Shown here: positions 23,670 to 34,902 of the stretch, piece after piece | Layout: every line of letters begins with the position of its first letter | Position numbering within the stretch: the stretch's first letter is position 1 | Assembly (NCBI RefSeq): GCF_002994745.2 | Contig: NC_037094.1 | Span: 9,262,501 to 9,326,500, forward strand | From: Rosa chinensis | Lineage: Eukaryota; Streptophyta; Magnoliopsida; Rosales; Rosaceae | DNA length: 64,000 nucleotides | Direction of reading: 5' to 3' | Position numbers and translations under genes: made by a program | The notes under the pieces: model-generated | Told to the model about the DNA's origin: nothing | Database searches by the model: none | The model's input: the letters and a program-made list of their open reading frames with translations, nothing else

Positions 23670-24437
23670 TACCGTAGGGACTCTACTTCTTCTCGATTTT
23701 GGAGGGTGATGTTGCTTTTATGCGCTTTTTTTTTTTTTTTTTTTTTGAGAGGTTAAATATTTTTCAGATGAATATAACAAAAGGAAACAAAAGAGCAACT
23801 ATTGAACCTTTAGTCTGAAAATTCAAAATTCTACGACGTAAAATAAAAATTTATAATTTATTAATTAAATGCAGTTCACTTCAAATTTTGTAGAAGCTGG
23901 ACTTCATAATTATTTAAAAAAAAAAATTATAAACTTTTTTCTAACACCATAATTTTTACCTAAAAATTATTTTTATGATTTTTAAAAGTAGAAAACAACA
24001 AAACTCACAAATTAAAAAAAAATTTGTTCTAGGTAATTTCTTTGTTCTGTCAATTAGAATACGTTCTAAAAATCATGCTCTACGAATGCCAAGCTTATGG
24101 TACAGAAAAATTTTGAGAAAAATTTGTGTTAACAAGATTTAGCATGTTTTGACATTATTAGACTACCTCCTTAATTAATTAATATTTTCAGTCACTATTT
24201 TACAATAGTCAATCTAGTCTAGATTGAATATATAGTGTGGTTACTATTATGTAATTCCTATGTTTAGCTCTTGGGTTAGTTCCTTCACCTATTTTTTTAG
24301 TTTTTACATTTCTTCTTAAGAAAAAAAAAACAACAACAAGTAGCTCATATATCTCAATAAACCGAAGTCCAGAGTATCAGCAGCGAGCCACATACTGTTT
24401 ACGTTGATAGTCGGTATTGATGGTTATGTTGATAGTT
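23670..24437. other. Promoter side of TITAN-LIKE gene
   Basis: Upstream DNA of the TITAN-LIKE gene. A run of about twenty T is at 23728-23746. The remainder is AT-rich with no gene seen. Confidence 0.45.
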
Positions 24438-24539
24438 TGGTATCCAAATTCTTAGGGATTAAGTTGTTAAAGTATTATATTGATCATCTAAGTATTATAT
24501 AATACTTTAATAACTTAATCCTTAAGAATTTGGATACCA
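24438..24539. repeat. Fold-back element with 43-bp arms
   Basis: A 43-bp left arm (starting tggtatccaaattcttaggg, 24438-24480) is repeated almost perfectly in inverted form (24497-24539, ending ttggatacca), with a 16-bp spacer. RNA from either strand would form a long hairpin. The sequence ttgatagtcggtattgatg occurs on both sides (about 24400 and 24541). It is most likely a small fold-back MITE; whether it yields small RNAs is unknown. Confidence 0.8.
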
Positions 24540-24837
24540 TTGATAGTCGGTATTGATGATTTGGAGATATATAAATGATAAAGTAATTTGATAAAACTTA
24601 CATACATAGTAAAAAAAACATTGTTCACGTAAAATTCTTCGTTTTCTTTGTCAGAAAAATTTATTTGTTAACTCACGGACAAATCTGCATTCTCACTTAA
24701 AAAATAATAAGTATTGTGGAGAGATAAATTTGTTATGCTTTTGTAGATGGTACAAAATAAAATTGAGGTAAATTACCACGCAATCAAACCCTAACAGTTC
24801 TTATACACGTACACAAACAACTTTGTACACTCACTCA

Positions 24838-25949
24838 ATAAATTTCCAATGCCTAGATTGATTTTCTTCCATTTCTCCATTTATATAGGGACTAGGATTA
24901 TATAATCATATTAGTTATAGGAAACCGATGCTTCACGCGAGAGAAAGTAAATTACCAACGCCTAGATTGATTTTCTCCCATTTCCCATTTATATAGCGAC
25001 TAGGATTCCAACTTGCCTTCTCTCTCCCTTTGAGAGAAAACCCTAACTCGGTGGCACCCCAGTGCTAACCTCTCGTCCGGTGGCAGCCCTGACAGCTCGA
25101 CTGGCCTTGGCCTCGGCGATGTCATGTGGTTTTGCTGCCGAATGAGGAATGAATTGGTTGTTCATGAAGTCCTTGGATTGGGTTGCTCAAGTTTTGGCAG
25201 GTGCAGTTTTGGTTTTTGTGTTTCCGACAGGTAATCTATGGGAGGTGGCAGATCTTGTGTCAGTAGAGGCTTGGATTGATGGCGCGATTTGAATTCGGTG
25301 GCGGCGTCAATCAGGGACGGTGACATCGAGACTAGTTCGTGGGGATGCAGCTTGTAGCGGCCCGGTCTCATCGTGTTTTCGTGTTGCAGCGGGGTTCTTC
25401 GGGTTTTGGTCGTGGCAGACTGTGGCAAACTCGGGGCGGCAGGGACATGATGGAGCAAGCACCGGGGAGGAGCTGCGCTGCAAGTTTGGTGGTCTGGAGG
25501 TGATGGCTGGAGCCGCGCCAAGCCAAGCCTGCTGGGCCTTGGGTGGGCCTTCTTCTTGGGCTACTTGGACCGCAGTATTTTGGGCTAGGGTTTTTTCCCT
25601 AGGCCCATCTTTATGTTTTTAGTTAGTCTAATTATAATAATTCCTTGTTTAGGAAGCTAAGCGTTTGTGCGCACTCTATGTTTGTCTAGAGCCTCTGGAG
25701 TAGTATCAAAGGAGGATATCCGCTATATTTACGTTCATGAATGTCTAATGGGCATGTCTATTTCTATGTACCACGGTGGGTACTACCACTACCTTCTTGT
25801 CTGTCTGTAGATGGCAGCGGAAGAGTATGTAACAGCCTATTCTGGCTTTAGATGAATATATTGTCACCCGCCCTTTGGGTTTGGGTTTGATTCAAAAAAA
25901 AAAAAAGATTATATAATCCTATTGGTTATAGGAAACCGATCATTCTTGA
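24838..25949. repeat. Tandem duplication, second copy split by insertion
   Basis: The segment at about 24838-24936 (cctagattgattttc, then ctaggattatataatcat, then aggaaaccgat) is repeated starting at about 24950. The second copy stops at ctaggatt (25007) and resumes at gattatataatcctattgg (25907). The first copy therefore preserves the empty site of the inserted element. Confidence 0.8.
25008..25906 (+). mobile_element. ~0.9-kb poly(A)-ended retroelement
   Basis: The insert begins ccaacttgcc and ends in thirteen A residues, after which the interrupted host sequence resumes with gatt repeated. That structure is typical of target-primed reverse transcription. The inside is GC-rich for the region, has aaaaccctaa near its 5' end, and contains only short open frames on both strands with no reverse transcriptase motif. 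It could be a non-autonomous LINE derivative or a 5'-truncated LINE tail. The target duplication is at least 4 bp. Confidence 0.65.
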
Positions 25950-26438
25950 GAAAGATGAATCAAACTACCAACTAGGGAGTTTAAACCAAATCCATTTAGC
26001 CATATAGGACATAAAATGCATAAAAAAAAAATTAAATAAAAAATCTACTTATAAAAGAACGTCGTGGCAAGAAACAATTTGGCTTCAAAGAATTTGACTT
26101 TTCTGCTTGCTTCACGTTTACCAACTTAGATTAACCTTTGAAGAAAGTAATACCTGATATTACAATTAATCCATGTTAAGAGCCTCTTTTCATGCCTAAA
26201 TTAATTGCACGATTAAATGAAAATCTTTAAAAATGGAGTATTTGTGAAAAAGATGTCTTTCGAATTAATATTTGAAGTTTTGAACCAATTAAGATTAGTA
26301 ACTTTTCAGTTAAGTTCCCTTCACTAACTTTTCAGTTAAGTTCCCTTCACTATCTCTCATGTTCACTGTACCTTGATAAAAAAAAAAAAAAAAACAAAAC
26401 TATACATGTTTTTTTGTCAAGTGAAAAACTATACATGT
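25950..26438. other. Intergenic, no gene seen
   Basis: AT-rich DNA. A 28-bp phrase (cttttcagttaagttccctt...) is duplicated near 26301-26352. No gene is seen. Confidence 0.4.
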
Positions 26439-26452
26439 TAAAAGTTTCTATA

Positions 26453-26925
26453 TGCATGCCTTGGCATGCTTTGCATATATGGAGGTTGAAGCATTGCGTG
26501 CTGGTCTTCTTAGAGCCATACATCAAACAATAGAGTGAAGTGGAACTAGAGAGTGACAGTGCTATAGTGATGACTGTCCTGGCAAAAGAAGGGGAAGACT
26601 TGTCTGAGGTAGGTGCTATATTGAATGATTGTAAGTCCTACTTCCAAAGTTTTAACTTTATTTCCCTTAGACATGATTTTTAAATTTTCGTGAAGCAAAT
26701 GGTGTTGCAAATAAACTTGCACACCTTGCTAGTATATCCGAGATGGATGATTTTTGGGTTGAGGACACTCTGACTTGATATTATTCAGGATGTGCTTATT
26801 GAGGATGGTATAGGCTCTATGTCCCCCTCGTTGTACTCTCAAATTCTTATTAATAATAATATAGGGAGGAGGACCACTACTCCAACCTAACGGGAGACCC
26901 ATGCCCGTTTTCAAAAAAAAAAAAA
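26453..26925 (+). mobile_element. 5'-truncated LINE with 14-bp target duplication
   Basis: The plus strand keeps a decayed end of a LINE RNase H domain: codons for ESDSAIVMTVLAKEGEDLSE, then after a break REANGVANKLAHLASISEMD and FWVEDTL, with a stop and a frame slip before DVLIED. It ends in about fifteen A residues. The sequence aaaagtttctatat flanks it on both sides (26439-26452 and about 26926-26939), a clear target-site duplication. The copy is non-functional. Confidence 0.85.
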
Positions 26926-27170
26926 AAAGTTTCTATATCTAAATTTAGTAGCATAATGGAAGTGAGAAGTATCCATATGAACTATATATATATACCTCTA
27001 CTTCTAATTAAATCATGGAAAGTACATGATGTTGTTTGCATTAGTTTACAGTGCTGAAACAACCCTAACTTCCTAGAGGGAACTGATGTACTATTTTGTA
27101 CTCATGAATATTTTATTTGATTTCATCTACTAGTTATATATGGAACCTGTTGCAAACTCTATATTAGTCG

Positions 27171-27419
27171 CCAACGAGGTTTGGCTTTGTTGGTAAGGGT
27201 GGACTAGTGCTGGAACCCCACCCGAGTTTGATCCCCGCTCCCAACAGGCCTCCTTGGTTCACGATCTATAAGTCTCATACGAAAATCCATACATGTGGGT
27301 TATGAGACAGGTACGTGTCACACGTAAGTCCTTTAGGGTTGAGGTTGTAGGCTTGCTCTGGTAATGGTGGTATAGCATAACCAAGCTTTCACCTAAACCT
27401 TTTTTAACCAAAAAAAAAA
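27171..27419 (+). mobile_element. tRNA-derived SINE with 16-bp target duplication
   Basis: A 249-bp element has an A-box-like start (tggctttgttggtaaggg) and a B-box-like block (gagtttgatccccgc) about 35 bp later, as in pol III promoters from tRNA genes, and ends in an A run. The sequence aactctatattagtcg is present on both sides (27155-27170 and 27420-27435). The perfect duplication indicates a fairly recent insertion. Confidence 0.9.
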
Positions 27420-27435
27420 AACTCTATATTAGTCG

Positions 27436-30400
27436 GGATGCATGACCATCCGGATTGGCAATTTCATGGTTCTATGCTATGAAATTCATGGTTTGGTTCT
27501 GAATTTGAAATAGTTAATTTGTACACAACACTATAAAAGCAAATTCTATGCACCAGATCATAAACTGCATGATGTATGTAAACTCAGTACAGATTGAAAT
27601 TATCAGATGTACAAATTCTGGTGTATGTCCTTTTTGTTTTGATAAGTATGCATTGTGTGGTGTTCTTTTGCTCATCCGTGGGGAGATCAGCACAAGATTT
27701 CTCTGTCCCAATTAACAACAACATCTGACTCGAGGTGATTGATCGAGTACTAGCATCAGTCGTCAACGCGCGCAAATGGGTGTGAGATGCACACTAATGT
27801 CCATTTAATCAACACGGTCAGTAAATCTTTGAATACCTTGTGATTTTAGAGACCATTAATTGTAAGTTTTAGTGACACTAAACAAGAAGGAAGACAAATG
27901 AGGAAGCATCATTTTGTGATCATATGTGGACAATATGAAAGGACAAATGTTAAGGTTATGTCAAAATTATGAGCAGTTTGATAGGCATAGCCTGCCCTAC
28001 TTCTTTTATCCTGCTCTTTCAACTTTCCCAAGGACTTGATTATGGCCCTGAAATTTGGTATTTCCCTGATGATATTCAAGACAAAGGCCTCTTCATAATG
28101 TGGGTGGTCATATGTCAGAGGACAGTACTGGTTATCATCATCATCATCATAAAAAATAACCATTAATTACATGTTTTAAATCAATATAGGCTCCATGAAT
28201 TCAGAGCCATGAACTTTTTCTGTGAAGCATCTTATGAAAACAACTGTTGGGTTCTTTCCTATGGGACAAGTACATTCAAGTTCTTGATAAAAATCTTTCT
28301 TTTGCATCCTGGTAAAGATATTCTGGTTCTTTACAAGATATAGTACAGAGATTAGTAAATATAGAAAGTAGGGAGGAAATGATGACCAGCTAACTTGGTT
28401 GTGTGTAATAGCTTGTGCTCTCTGTGTAGCACCAAAACCAATCTTCATAAAAGGATGATAATGAAACCACTAGATCATGACATGCATCTTTCCAGTGCAT
28501 GCTCATTATGCTTACACAGGAAAAGACTGTTTTGGGATTCTCAAGTGCAAACAGTTATCCCATGGAATCATTATTTTGTAAGGACAGACAGTGAACAAAG
28601 GGAAGTAGTGGCCAGAGGGTAGATACTTGTCTTTAGGATAAGTTTGTGAGTTAGGTAATTACCCAAGTGGTTTGATGAAAAGAAAAGAAGTTTTATTTGT
28701 TATGCATGCAATTTGCTACTCATCTTTTGATTGCTTAAGCTTTTAGCTCTTGTACGTACTTTGTTTAATGGAAAGTCCGAAGTTCATTCACAAAAGTTTT
28801 GGGTTAGAATCCTCAAACGTTTTGGGTTCGAATCCTCAAACCCCCATTTGGTCCGAATTTGTCTACCCTTTTATGTTTGCCCATCTCGATCTAACTCCAC
28901 GAGAGGAGCTAGGGTTTTGTAAGTGGTGAGAGTTTGATATATATTTTGTTGGCTCATACAATGACAGCTTAAATTTTTGAAATTCATGATTGTCTAATAC
29001 TATTCGGTACATATCTACAATTAGGTTCATCATTTAGGAAGATTCTGGCAACCAAACAAAGAATCAAGCTTGCAATAATTCAGGATTGCCTTTTAAAAAA
29101 ACTTCCTTCCCATGCCTTCTTGGCCATTTGCACTAGCACTTTTCAGAAGCACCTAATTTAGAGACTTTGTGGTTCTAATTTGCATCCACTAGAATGTGTC
29201 TAGCTTCTTTCTGTCTTACCCCATCAATGAATCAAGCCATTGTATTATTGAAGGGAGCCACCCTCGGATGATTAACTGAATCGAGAAATATAAGTAGTAG
29301 TGTTATAGGGGTTGCTGACAAATGAAGCTAAACTATCATAGAGCTGGTGACTGTTCATTGCTGTGATTGATTGTTAAGCTTTAAGCTCGGCTAGTAGAGT
29401 CGCGATCGAAGTGATCCGATCCTATCCAAAAATGTTTCTTTTGGGTTGGATTGGAGACATGGGTAGTGGGTGTTCGGTTCATGAGCAAAAGTTCAACAAG
29501 TTGAATCCAAGTGTATACAGCCTAGCTGAGTAGATACTAGTGTCTTGTTGCTACTGAATTTTACTTACCTTTTTGTTCTGATTCATTTGCCTTTCTATAT
29601 CAGCATCAAGGTTCTGCGCACATTTGACTCTCTATTTACGTCACATATTTGACTTTTCCTTGGCTCTCCCTCCAGTTGAGAAAATTATTATGAACTTTGC
29701 AGACTGGCTAAATCTTATTAGTAACCAAAAAAATAAAAAGCTTGGATATAATCTTGCACTTGATTTTTTGCTTGCAAGATTTAATAATTGGTTTGTCATT
29801 GTACTCTCAATCTTTCACACTACTATTCTATCCAATACCAAACTCTAAATTATTGTATGTAACCATATATTGCTCAGATTATAAAAAAAAAGAACAAGAA
29901 ATCAAAAAGAACAAACTGTTTATGCTCAGAAAACTATTGCTGAGAATTTTTTTTTTTTTTTTGAGTGATACTAAATTTCTTTCGGTGAAAGTAATTTGCT
30001 TCAGAAATTCAGATTCTAAATTCTTGCTAGTTAATTATTGTTCGTATTAAAGTTGATTGTGTTTCTTTAGCATGTACATCTGTTATCCAGTGAGTCAGTT
30101 CAGTTGCAGTCTGGAACACCGGCCAAGTCAACATAGAAACCAGAGATGTAAGCCTAAAAGGTCATTGCCTCTTATTCATGCATGTGGCTTCAGATTCATG
30201 AGACATACTTATATAAGTATATGCAAATGTCCTGTTTACTGACTTTCATGCTCCAACTTTGTGTTTATATTGATACATGACATTGCACTCTTTGGAGGTC
30301 GATTAGTTCTTCCGGTTTCTGGATCAGAAGCTGATCTCTCTGAACAACACTTGTTAATGTTCCCAAAATTTCCTGATACGGTGTGTAATAGTAATATCGT

Positions 30401-30849
30401 GAATATAAATAGAATCAATCTCGCATCGAAAATTCTAGTATCATGATGAATATAGAATCTCACATCGCAAATTCTTATCTTTCTTCGCGAAATTCTAAAC
30501 CTGACAACATAGAAGCTCATAATCTTAATTAACACGTACGATAGGAAGATTGGACTAAAAATGAAACCAATAAATAAGCAGCTCAATTATTCATCATACA
30601 GATCACAACATGAAAGAAAGGAAGAAAAACACAGATCGAAAAGACGAAAACCAACCATCCCATGCCACTCTCTTATCATATCCTTCGATCAGTACTGTTA
30701 CTATTTCCTTTCTCCTCCATTGTTAAAAAAGAAATTGCAAACCAATCCAATAAGTTTTCAAAATCTTACTGGTATATGTTAACAATCATAATATTAATAC
30801 CAACTCCGATCCCGGCCAGAACTCAACTCAGAACCTAATTTATTATGCG
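27436..30849. other. 3.4-kb intergenic region
   Basis: I see no supported gene here. A 23-bp phrase (gttttgggttNgaatcctca) occurs twice in tandem at about 28796-28841. Short open frames in 27500-30600 show no known domains. The region may hold old unrecognised repeats. Confidence 0.4.
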
Positions 30850-31356
30850 TCAAGGCCTAAACCTTTGCCTGCAAGACTGGCAAGTGATCTCCATGCACGT
30901 GGCGTCCATCTGGCGCATTGCCTTCTCCTTCATCCTCTCCGCCTTCTCCACTTCCTCCCTCGCCCTCTCCCACATGTGCCTCGCACGTGTGAACTCCGAC
31001 TGAGCCAGCTCCATCTCCCTCCTCGTCAGCTCCCTCACTCTCTCCGCGTACGCCTTCTCCATTGCCGCCATTCGGATTTGCTCCGCCGCCTGCCACTTCA
31101 GCGCCTCCACGCAACTCGCCTTCGGCTTCAACCCCGTCGTCGTTTGGTCGTACTCGCAAACATTGTTGGTTGCTCCCATCAGTGGTCTCACACTTATGGA
31201 CAGTTGGAGGTCGAGAGAGTTGGGCGCTTCCAGGGCTTCAACTGCTGCCTTTGATCGGTATCGTAGTGAAGAAGGATCTGACGGTCGAGGGGCTGCCCTC
31301 TGTAAGGGGGGAGGACCAGGAAGAAGCTGCAACTCCTTTTGATCATCGTGTTCCAT
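30850..31356 (-). CDS. SGR5/IDD15 C-terminal-like protein lacking zinc fingers
   Basis: One exon encodes 168 residues. The sequence resembles only the C-terminal half of SHOOT GRAVITROPISM 5 and IDD14/16 proteins: KELQLLPGPPP, LDLQLSISVRP, then a long helical segment (EALKWQAAEQIRMAAMEKAY through EKAERMKEKAMRQMDATCME) and the end ITCQSCRQRFRP, which keeps a Cys-x-x-Cys pair. The four N-terminal INDETERMINATE-domain zinc fingers are absent. The start at 31356 is preferred over the in-frame ATG at 31437 because a TATA motif lies between them. The helical part probably mediates dimerisation. A role as a partner or competitor of full-length IDD factors is inferred from the known zinc-finger-less splice forms of Arabidopsis IDD14 and SGR5. 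Confidence 0.85.
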   Translation of the reverse strand: MEHDDQKELQLLPGPPPLQRAAPRPSDPSSLRYRSKAAVEALEAPNSLDLQLSISVRPLMGATNNVCEYDQTTTGLKPKASCVEALKWQAAEQIRMAAMEKAYAERVRELTRREMELAQSEFTRARHMWERAREEVEKAERMKEKAMRQMDATCMEITCQSCRQRFRP

Positions 31357-31418
31357 TGGAGGAAAAGAAACAAAATAAAGTGTGCAGAGGAAATGATGTA
31401 ATTGGTGGAACTTTGCAC

Positions 31419-31429
31419 CTATATATAGA
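31419..31429 (-). promoter_or_regulatory. TATA box of SGR5-like gene
   Basis: The minus strand reads gtctatatataggtgc here. Transcription would begin near 31390, about 35 bp before the ATG at 31356. This excludes the in-frame ATG at 31437 as the usual start. Confidence 0.6.
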
Positions 31430-31602
31430 CAATTCAACCGTGTTTAATTACCGCTACCATCCATGTCTAGCCTTGATCTTGCCCCATAGAGAGGAGGGCA
31501 TTTTGGTAAAAATATATTGGGAGATTTGAACAGTGGGAATTTCAATGTCCGTTTCAGAAGAGCCAAAAGTAAGGGGGAAATAACGGATCACGTTATTGGG
31601 CT

Positions 31603-31878
31603 ATGAGTACCTCTTTTGTGTTCTCATGGACTGATGGAATGAGATCTTTTTCTTCGTTGTCATTCAATAAGAATATTAATCATAGAGTTGGTCAAATTTA
31701 TTGATTGTTGATTAGTATACCTTATTACTTTTATTTTTATTTTTTATGAGTACCTCTTTTGTGTTCTCTTGGACTAATGGAATGAGTTCTTTTTCTTCGT
31801 GTTGTCATTCAATAATAATATTAATCATAGAGTTTTGTCAAATTTATTGATTGTTGATTAGTACACTTTGTTACTTTT
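31603..31878. repeat. Tandem duplication of ~143 bp
   Basis: Two copies of a block starting tgagtacctcttttgtgttc lie head to tail (from about 31603 and 31746). They differ at a few sites and by a short poly-pyrimidine spacer. The block lies upstream of the SGR5-like gene. Confidence 0.85.
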
Positions 31879-33431
31879 TTTGTATTACACGAAACTAGAA
31901 TTCAATGAATTTAGATTCAAACAAAACATCGTCAAGTACTGAAAATATGTTGAAAATAATTCTCAGTTTCAAACTTATGATCTCTCGTAACACTTTCAAG
32001 ATTCTCATCCTTTAAGCTAATAATTGAAACTCATTCCCTTGCTCTACTATTTATAATCATTTCATTGCTCTACTATTTATAAGAAACGAAAATGGTAGAA
32101 TGAAATACTCACATGTCAAATTCAAAAATGTTCATTTCTCACATGCATAAGTAATGATGTTAAAAATATTAAATAAAATTTATCAGATATCGATGGGATC
32201 TCTTCATCTATTAGATGAATGTATTAACATTAAAAATGACTTGCAACTTTTCTACCCACCTAATTATCATATGAGTAAAAATTCATGAAAATTTCTTAAC
32301 AAATTTAGTATATAAATGTGATCATCATTGTCTTTTTGGTGAACATATAAATCTGATGATCTTGTTCCATGCTAGCATGATTATTTGACTTTTTCTTTTT
32401 TTGGGGATGAGGGTGAAAAGGGTTTAGAGGACGGTGGTGTAGTAATAATTAAGTCGCACGTGCAATAAGGGGGTGACTTTGTATATGGGCTTTTTCTTAG
32501 CTTTGTAATTCTATTTTGGACATGGATCTTAGCTTTGTGGTAGGCCTAGGTTGTCGGCCCTCTTGTTACAAAAAGCGACCCGCTTTTTATCTCAGCTGGC
32601 ACGCTCGCGCATATCATATCGGCACGTGGGAGGGGGGTAACACAAAGTGACGCTGACCATGATTTTGGCTCACTGACTCTCCCACTTGGACCGTTGATCG
32701 GCTGGGTCCCACCCAAAACTACCTTTCTTCATCTAACATCGTGCGGACCGTGAGGTTCACAACAGGAGTGAGTTTTTTTTTTTCTTCTTCTTCTTCTTCT
32801 TTTGTCTTAAAGAGGATCAAAAGATTTCACTCATATCTCCATGGTGATGGAACCCATGACTTCGTCATTAGGTAGTGTTTTGAGCAGTAGTTGCTGGCTC
32901 GTTTTACTTTTACCAGTCTGGTGAAAACCTTTTCAGTAACTCTTTCATTTTCTTCTGTTTTTCCTGGTTGAACAATATTTCTGCAATAAATTAATATTAC
33001 TTTGGGCCTAAGAATGTTAAGGATAGGTCATTGCCCCCAAAGCCTTATCTGAAAGCCTTATGAACATGTTTATTGCTCGGTTCACGTTTTATAGGCATTT
33101 TGAGCACAAGGCTTGTAACTATACAAATTTACATAAAATGCATTGTTTGTGGCTTCCCTCTCCTTCCCTTAATGTCAAACAACTACTTGAAAATATCTTC
33201 AACATAAGAAATATAGGATTTGACATTTAAAGGTTAAAACTTAAAAAACATGTGAAAATCAATTAGTAAGTATTCAACATAAGTACTCAAGTGTCTATTG
33301 GATAGGTTATATATCGATTTACTCAAAGATCAAAGTCATTTACTGTTAAAAAGTTAACTTTGGATGTCATTGCCATATTAAAAAAATGTTTGAAAGGTGA
33401 ACTGTTAAAATCATTTCCATAAGACTTGTGT
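31879..33431. other. Intergenic, no gene seen
   Basis: AT-rich DNA with a TTC run at 32780-32800 and a GC-richer patch at 32560-32760. No gene or RNA gene is recognised. Confidence 0.4.
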
Positions 33432-34474
33432 TTTTTTTTTTTAAATAAAGGTTCATTGCATTAGATGACCAGCCAATAAGCCAGAGTCTAACATACACTT
33501 AAAACAGAAAAATGGTGGGGAAAAAACCACGCTCCTATTTAAGTAATGTAAACTCATTACAAGTCAATTTGAGCCCTATGAACTAAGAACAACTCCATGT
33601 CTTTTAGGGCAAAATCATTGATTGGTCTCTCCATTAGCCAGGCGCCCAATTGCTGTACCAACAGAGAGCCACTTCCTAGCAAACAAATAGGCGCAATTCC
33701 TTATCCATAAGCCGCTTGAAAAAATGAAAATCTTATTCCAGATAATTACCAACTCCCAATGAAGTCATGATCCGCGAATGATTGGTCATGGACCATATAT
33801 CAGCCCAACTGCCCAAGAGAGTCCACCTTTGGGGCCAGGCCCACCCTCACCCTTAAGTGATAAATGAGGGTGGCAAGGCACCCTCCTTCAAGGCCCACAA
33901 AATAGAGCCCAGCAGTTGAAGTTGGAGCCCAGGCCCAACGGCCCAAGCCCAAACCCAAACAAAGTCAGCAGAAGCCCTAAGCGCCCTATGCCATGCCCTC
34001 ACAGCCACAAGCCAACTTTTCGGCGGGCGACCCTTCCAACCGGCCATCAGGTCACCAAAGCCTCACTGCAGCCGAACACTGCACTGGCCAAAACCCACCT
34101 GCAGATCAAAGCCTCAACTCGGAGAACATAGCCCCTGCAATGCCGCTCGATCAAGGCCGGAATACCAAGCCGGTGCAAAACGACGACCCGGTAATCTGAC
34201 TCGGATTCACCAAGTCAGCCTCCCTAGATCGCCATCAATCCAACACCCCCAATCCTGCTTAGAACTGCTCCAAACAAGCCAGATCCAAGCAGAGTTCGAA
34301 AATAGCACCGATGAAATCAACTTCCGCTTTCAATCGGAACTCGTTCTCTCTCCAGACTCACCGATCACTTGTGTTGCCACGACCCAAGACGAGAATCCTC
34401 ACTGTTGCTTGATCCGACAGCAACCGGAAAATGTATGCCGCCGCCCTCTGCTAAACCCTAGGGTTTCTTATTCC
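33432..34474 (-). mobile_element. ~1.04-kb poly(A)-ended retroelement, minus strand
   Basis: The element reads on the minus strand from aaaccctagggtttagcag (near 34465) to a poly(A) tail seen as a T run at 33432-33442. It is flanked by ccataagacttgtg (33417-33430) and ccataagactcgtg (34475-34488), a target duplication with one mismatch. The inside is GC-rich, with a short open frame on each strand and no recognisable enzyme motif. Its layout resembles the element at 25008-25906, so both may belong to one non-autonomous class. Confidence 0.75.
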
Positions 34475-34821
34475 CCATAAGACTCGTGTTGTAAAGTCTC
34501 AAGCAAACAAAATAGTTCTTCTAGTCAATAATTGTATTGAATCTATTAACTTAAATTATAAGAAACTTATGTAATATGTAAATCAGGCCCACTTTAGCCT
34601 CGCTCCATTATTTAATCGATTTTGTTTGTTTTTCTGAAAAATGTGAGTCACGCCTTTAAATCATAAAGTACCCACCAACAAATTCAAATATTGTCTTTGC
34701 TCAACTATTTTCTTCTAGTGTGTAATAAAAACCATTGGTTTAATAGCAATATGTGTGTGTGTGTAAGAAATTGAAAAGAAAAAAAAAAGCAATATATATA
34801 TCGATTGAAAAAAAAGCATTT

Positions 34822-34829
34822 TGTTGACA

Positions 34830-34862
<33 letters not shown>

Positions 34863-34902
34863 ACCTTAATCTGGCGCCTTAGACCAACTCGGCCATATCA
34901 AC
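34822..34902 (-). tRNA. tRNA-Leu (anticodon AAG)
   Basis: The minus strand folds as a class II tRNA of 81 nt. The acceptor stem is gttgata with tgtcaac, the D arm starts gccgagttggtctaaggc, and the anticodon stem ccaga/tctgg holds loop ttaaggt (AAG). A long variable arm and the T arm gtgggttcaaatcccac complete it. A T run follows the 3' end as a pol III terminator. Confidence 0.95.

Noticed and set aside
25162..25622. Overlapping 100-120 codon frames on both strands
   Set aside because: Both lie within the poly(A)-ended insertion and lack known domains; opposite-strand frames in GC-rich DNA arise by chance.
31357..31437. 28-residue N-terminal extension of the SGR5-like protein
   Set aside because: The ATG at 31437 lies upstream of the likely TATA box, so it should not be in the main transcript.
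33853..34199. Open frames in the minus-strand retroelement
   Set aside because: Same reason: GC-rich element sequence, no domain, flanked by a target duplication.
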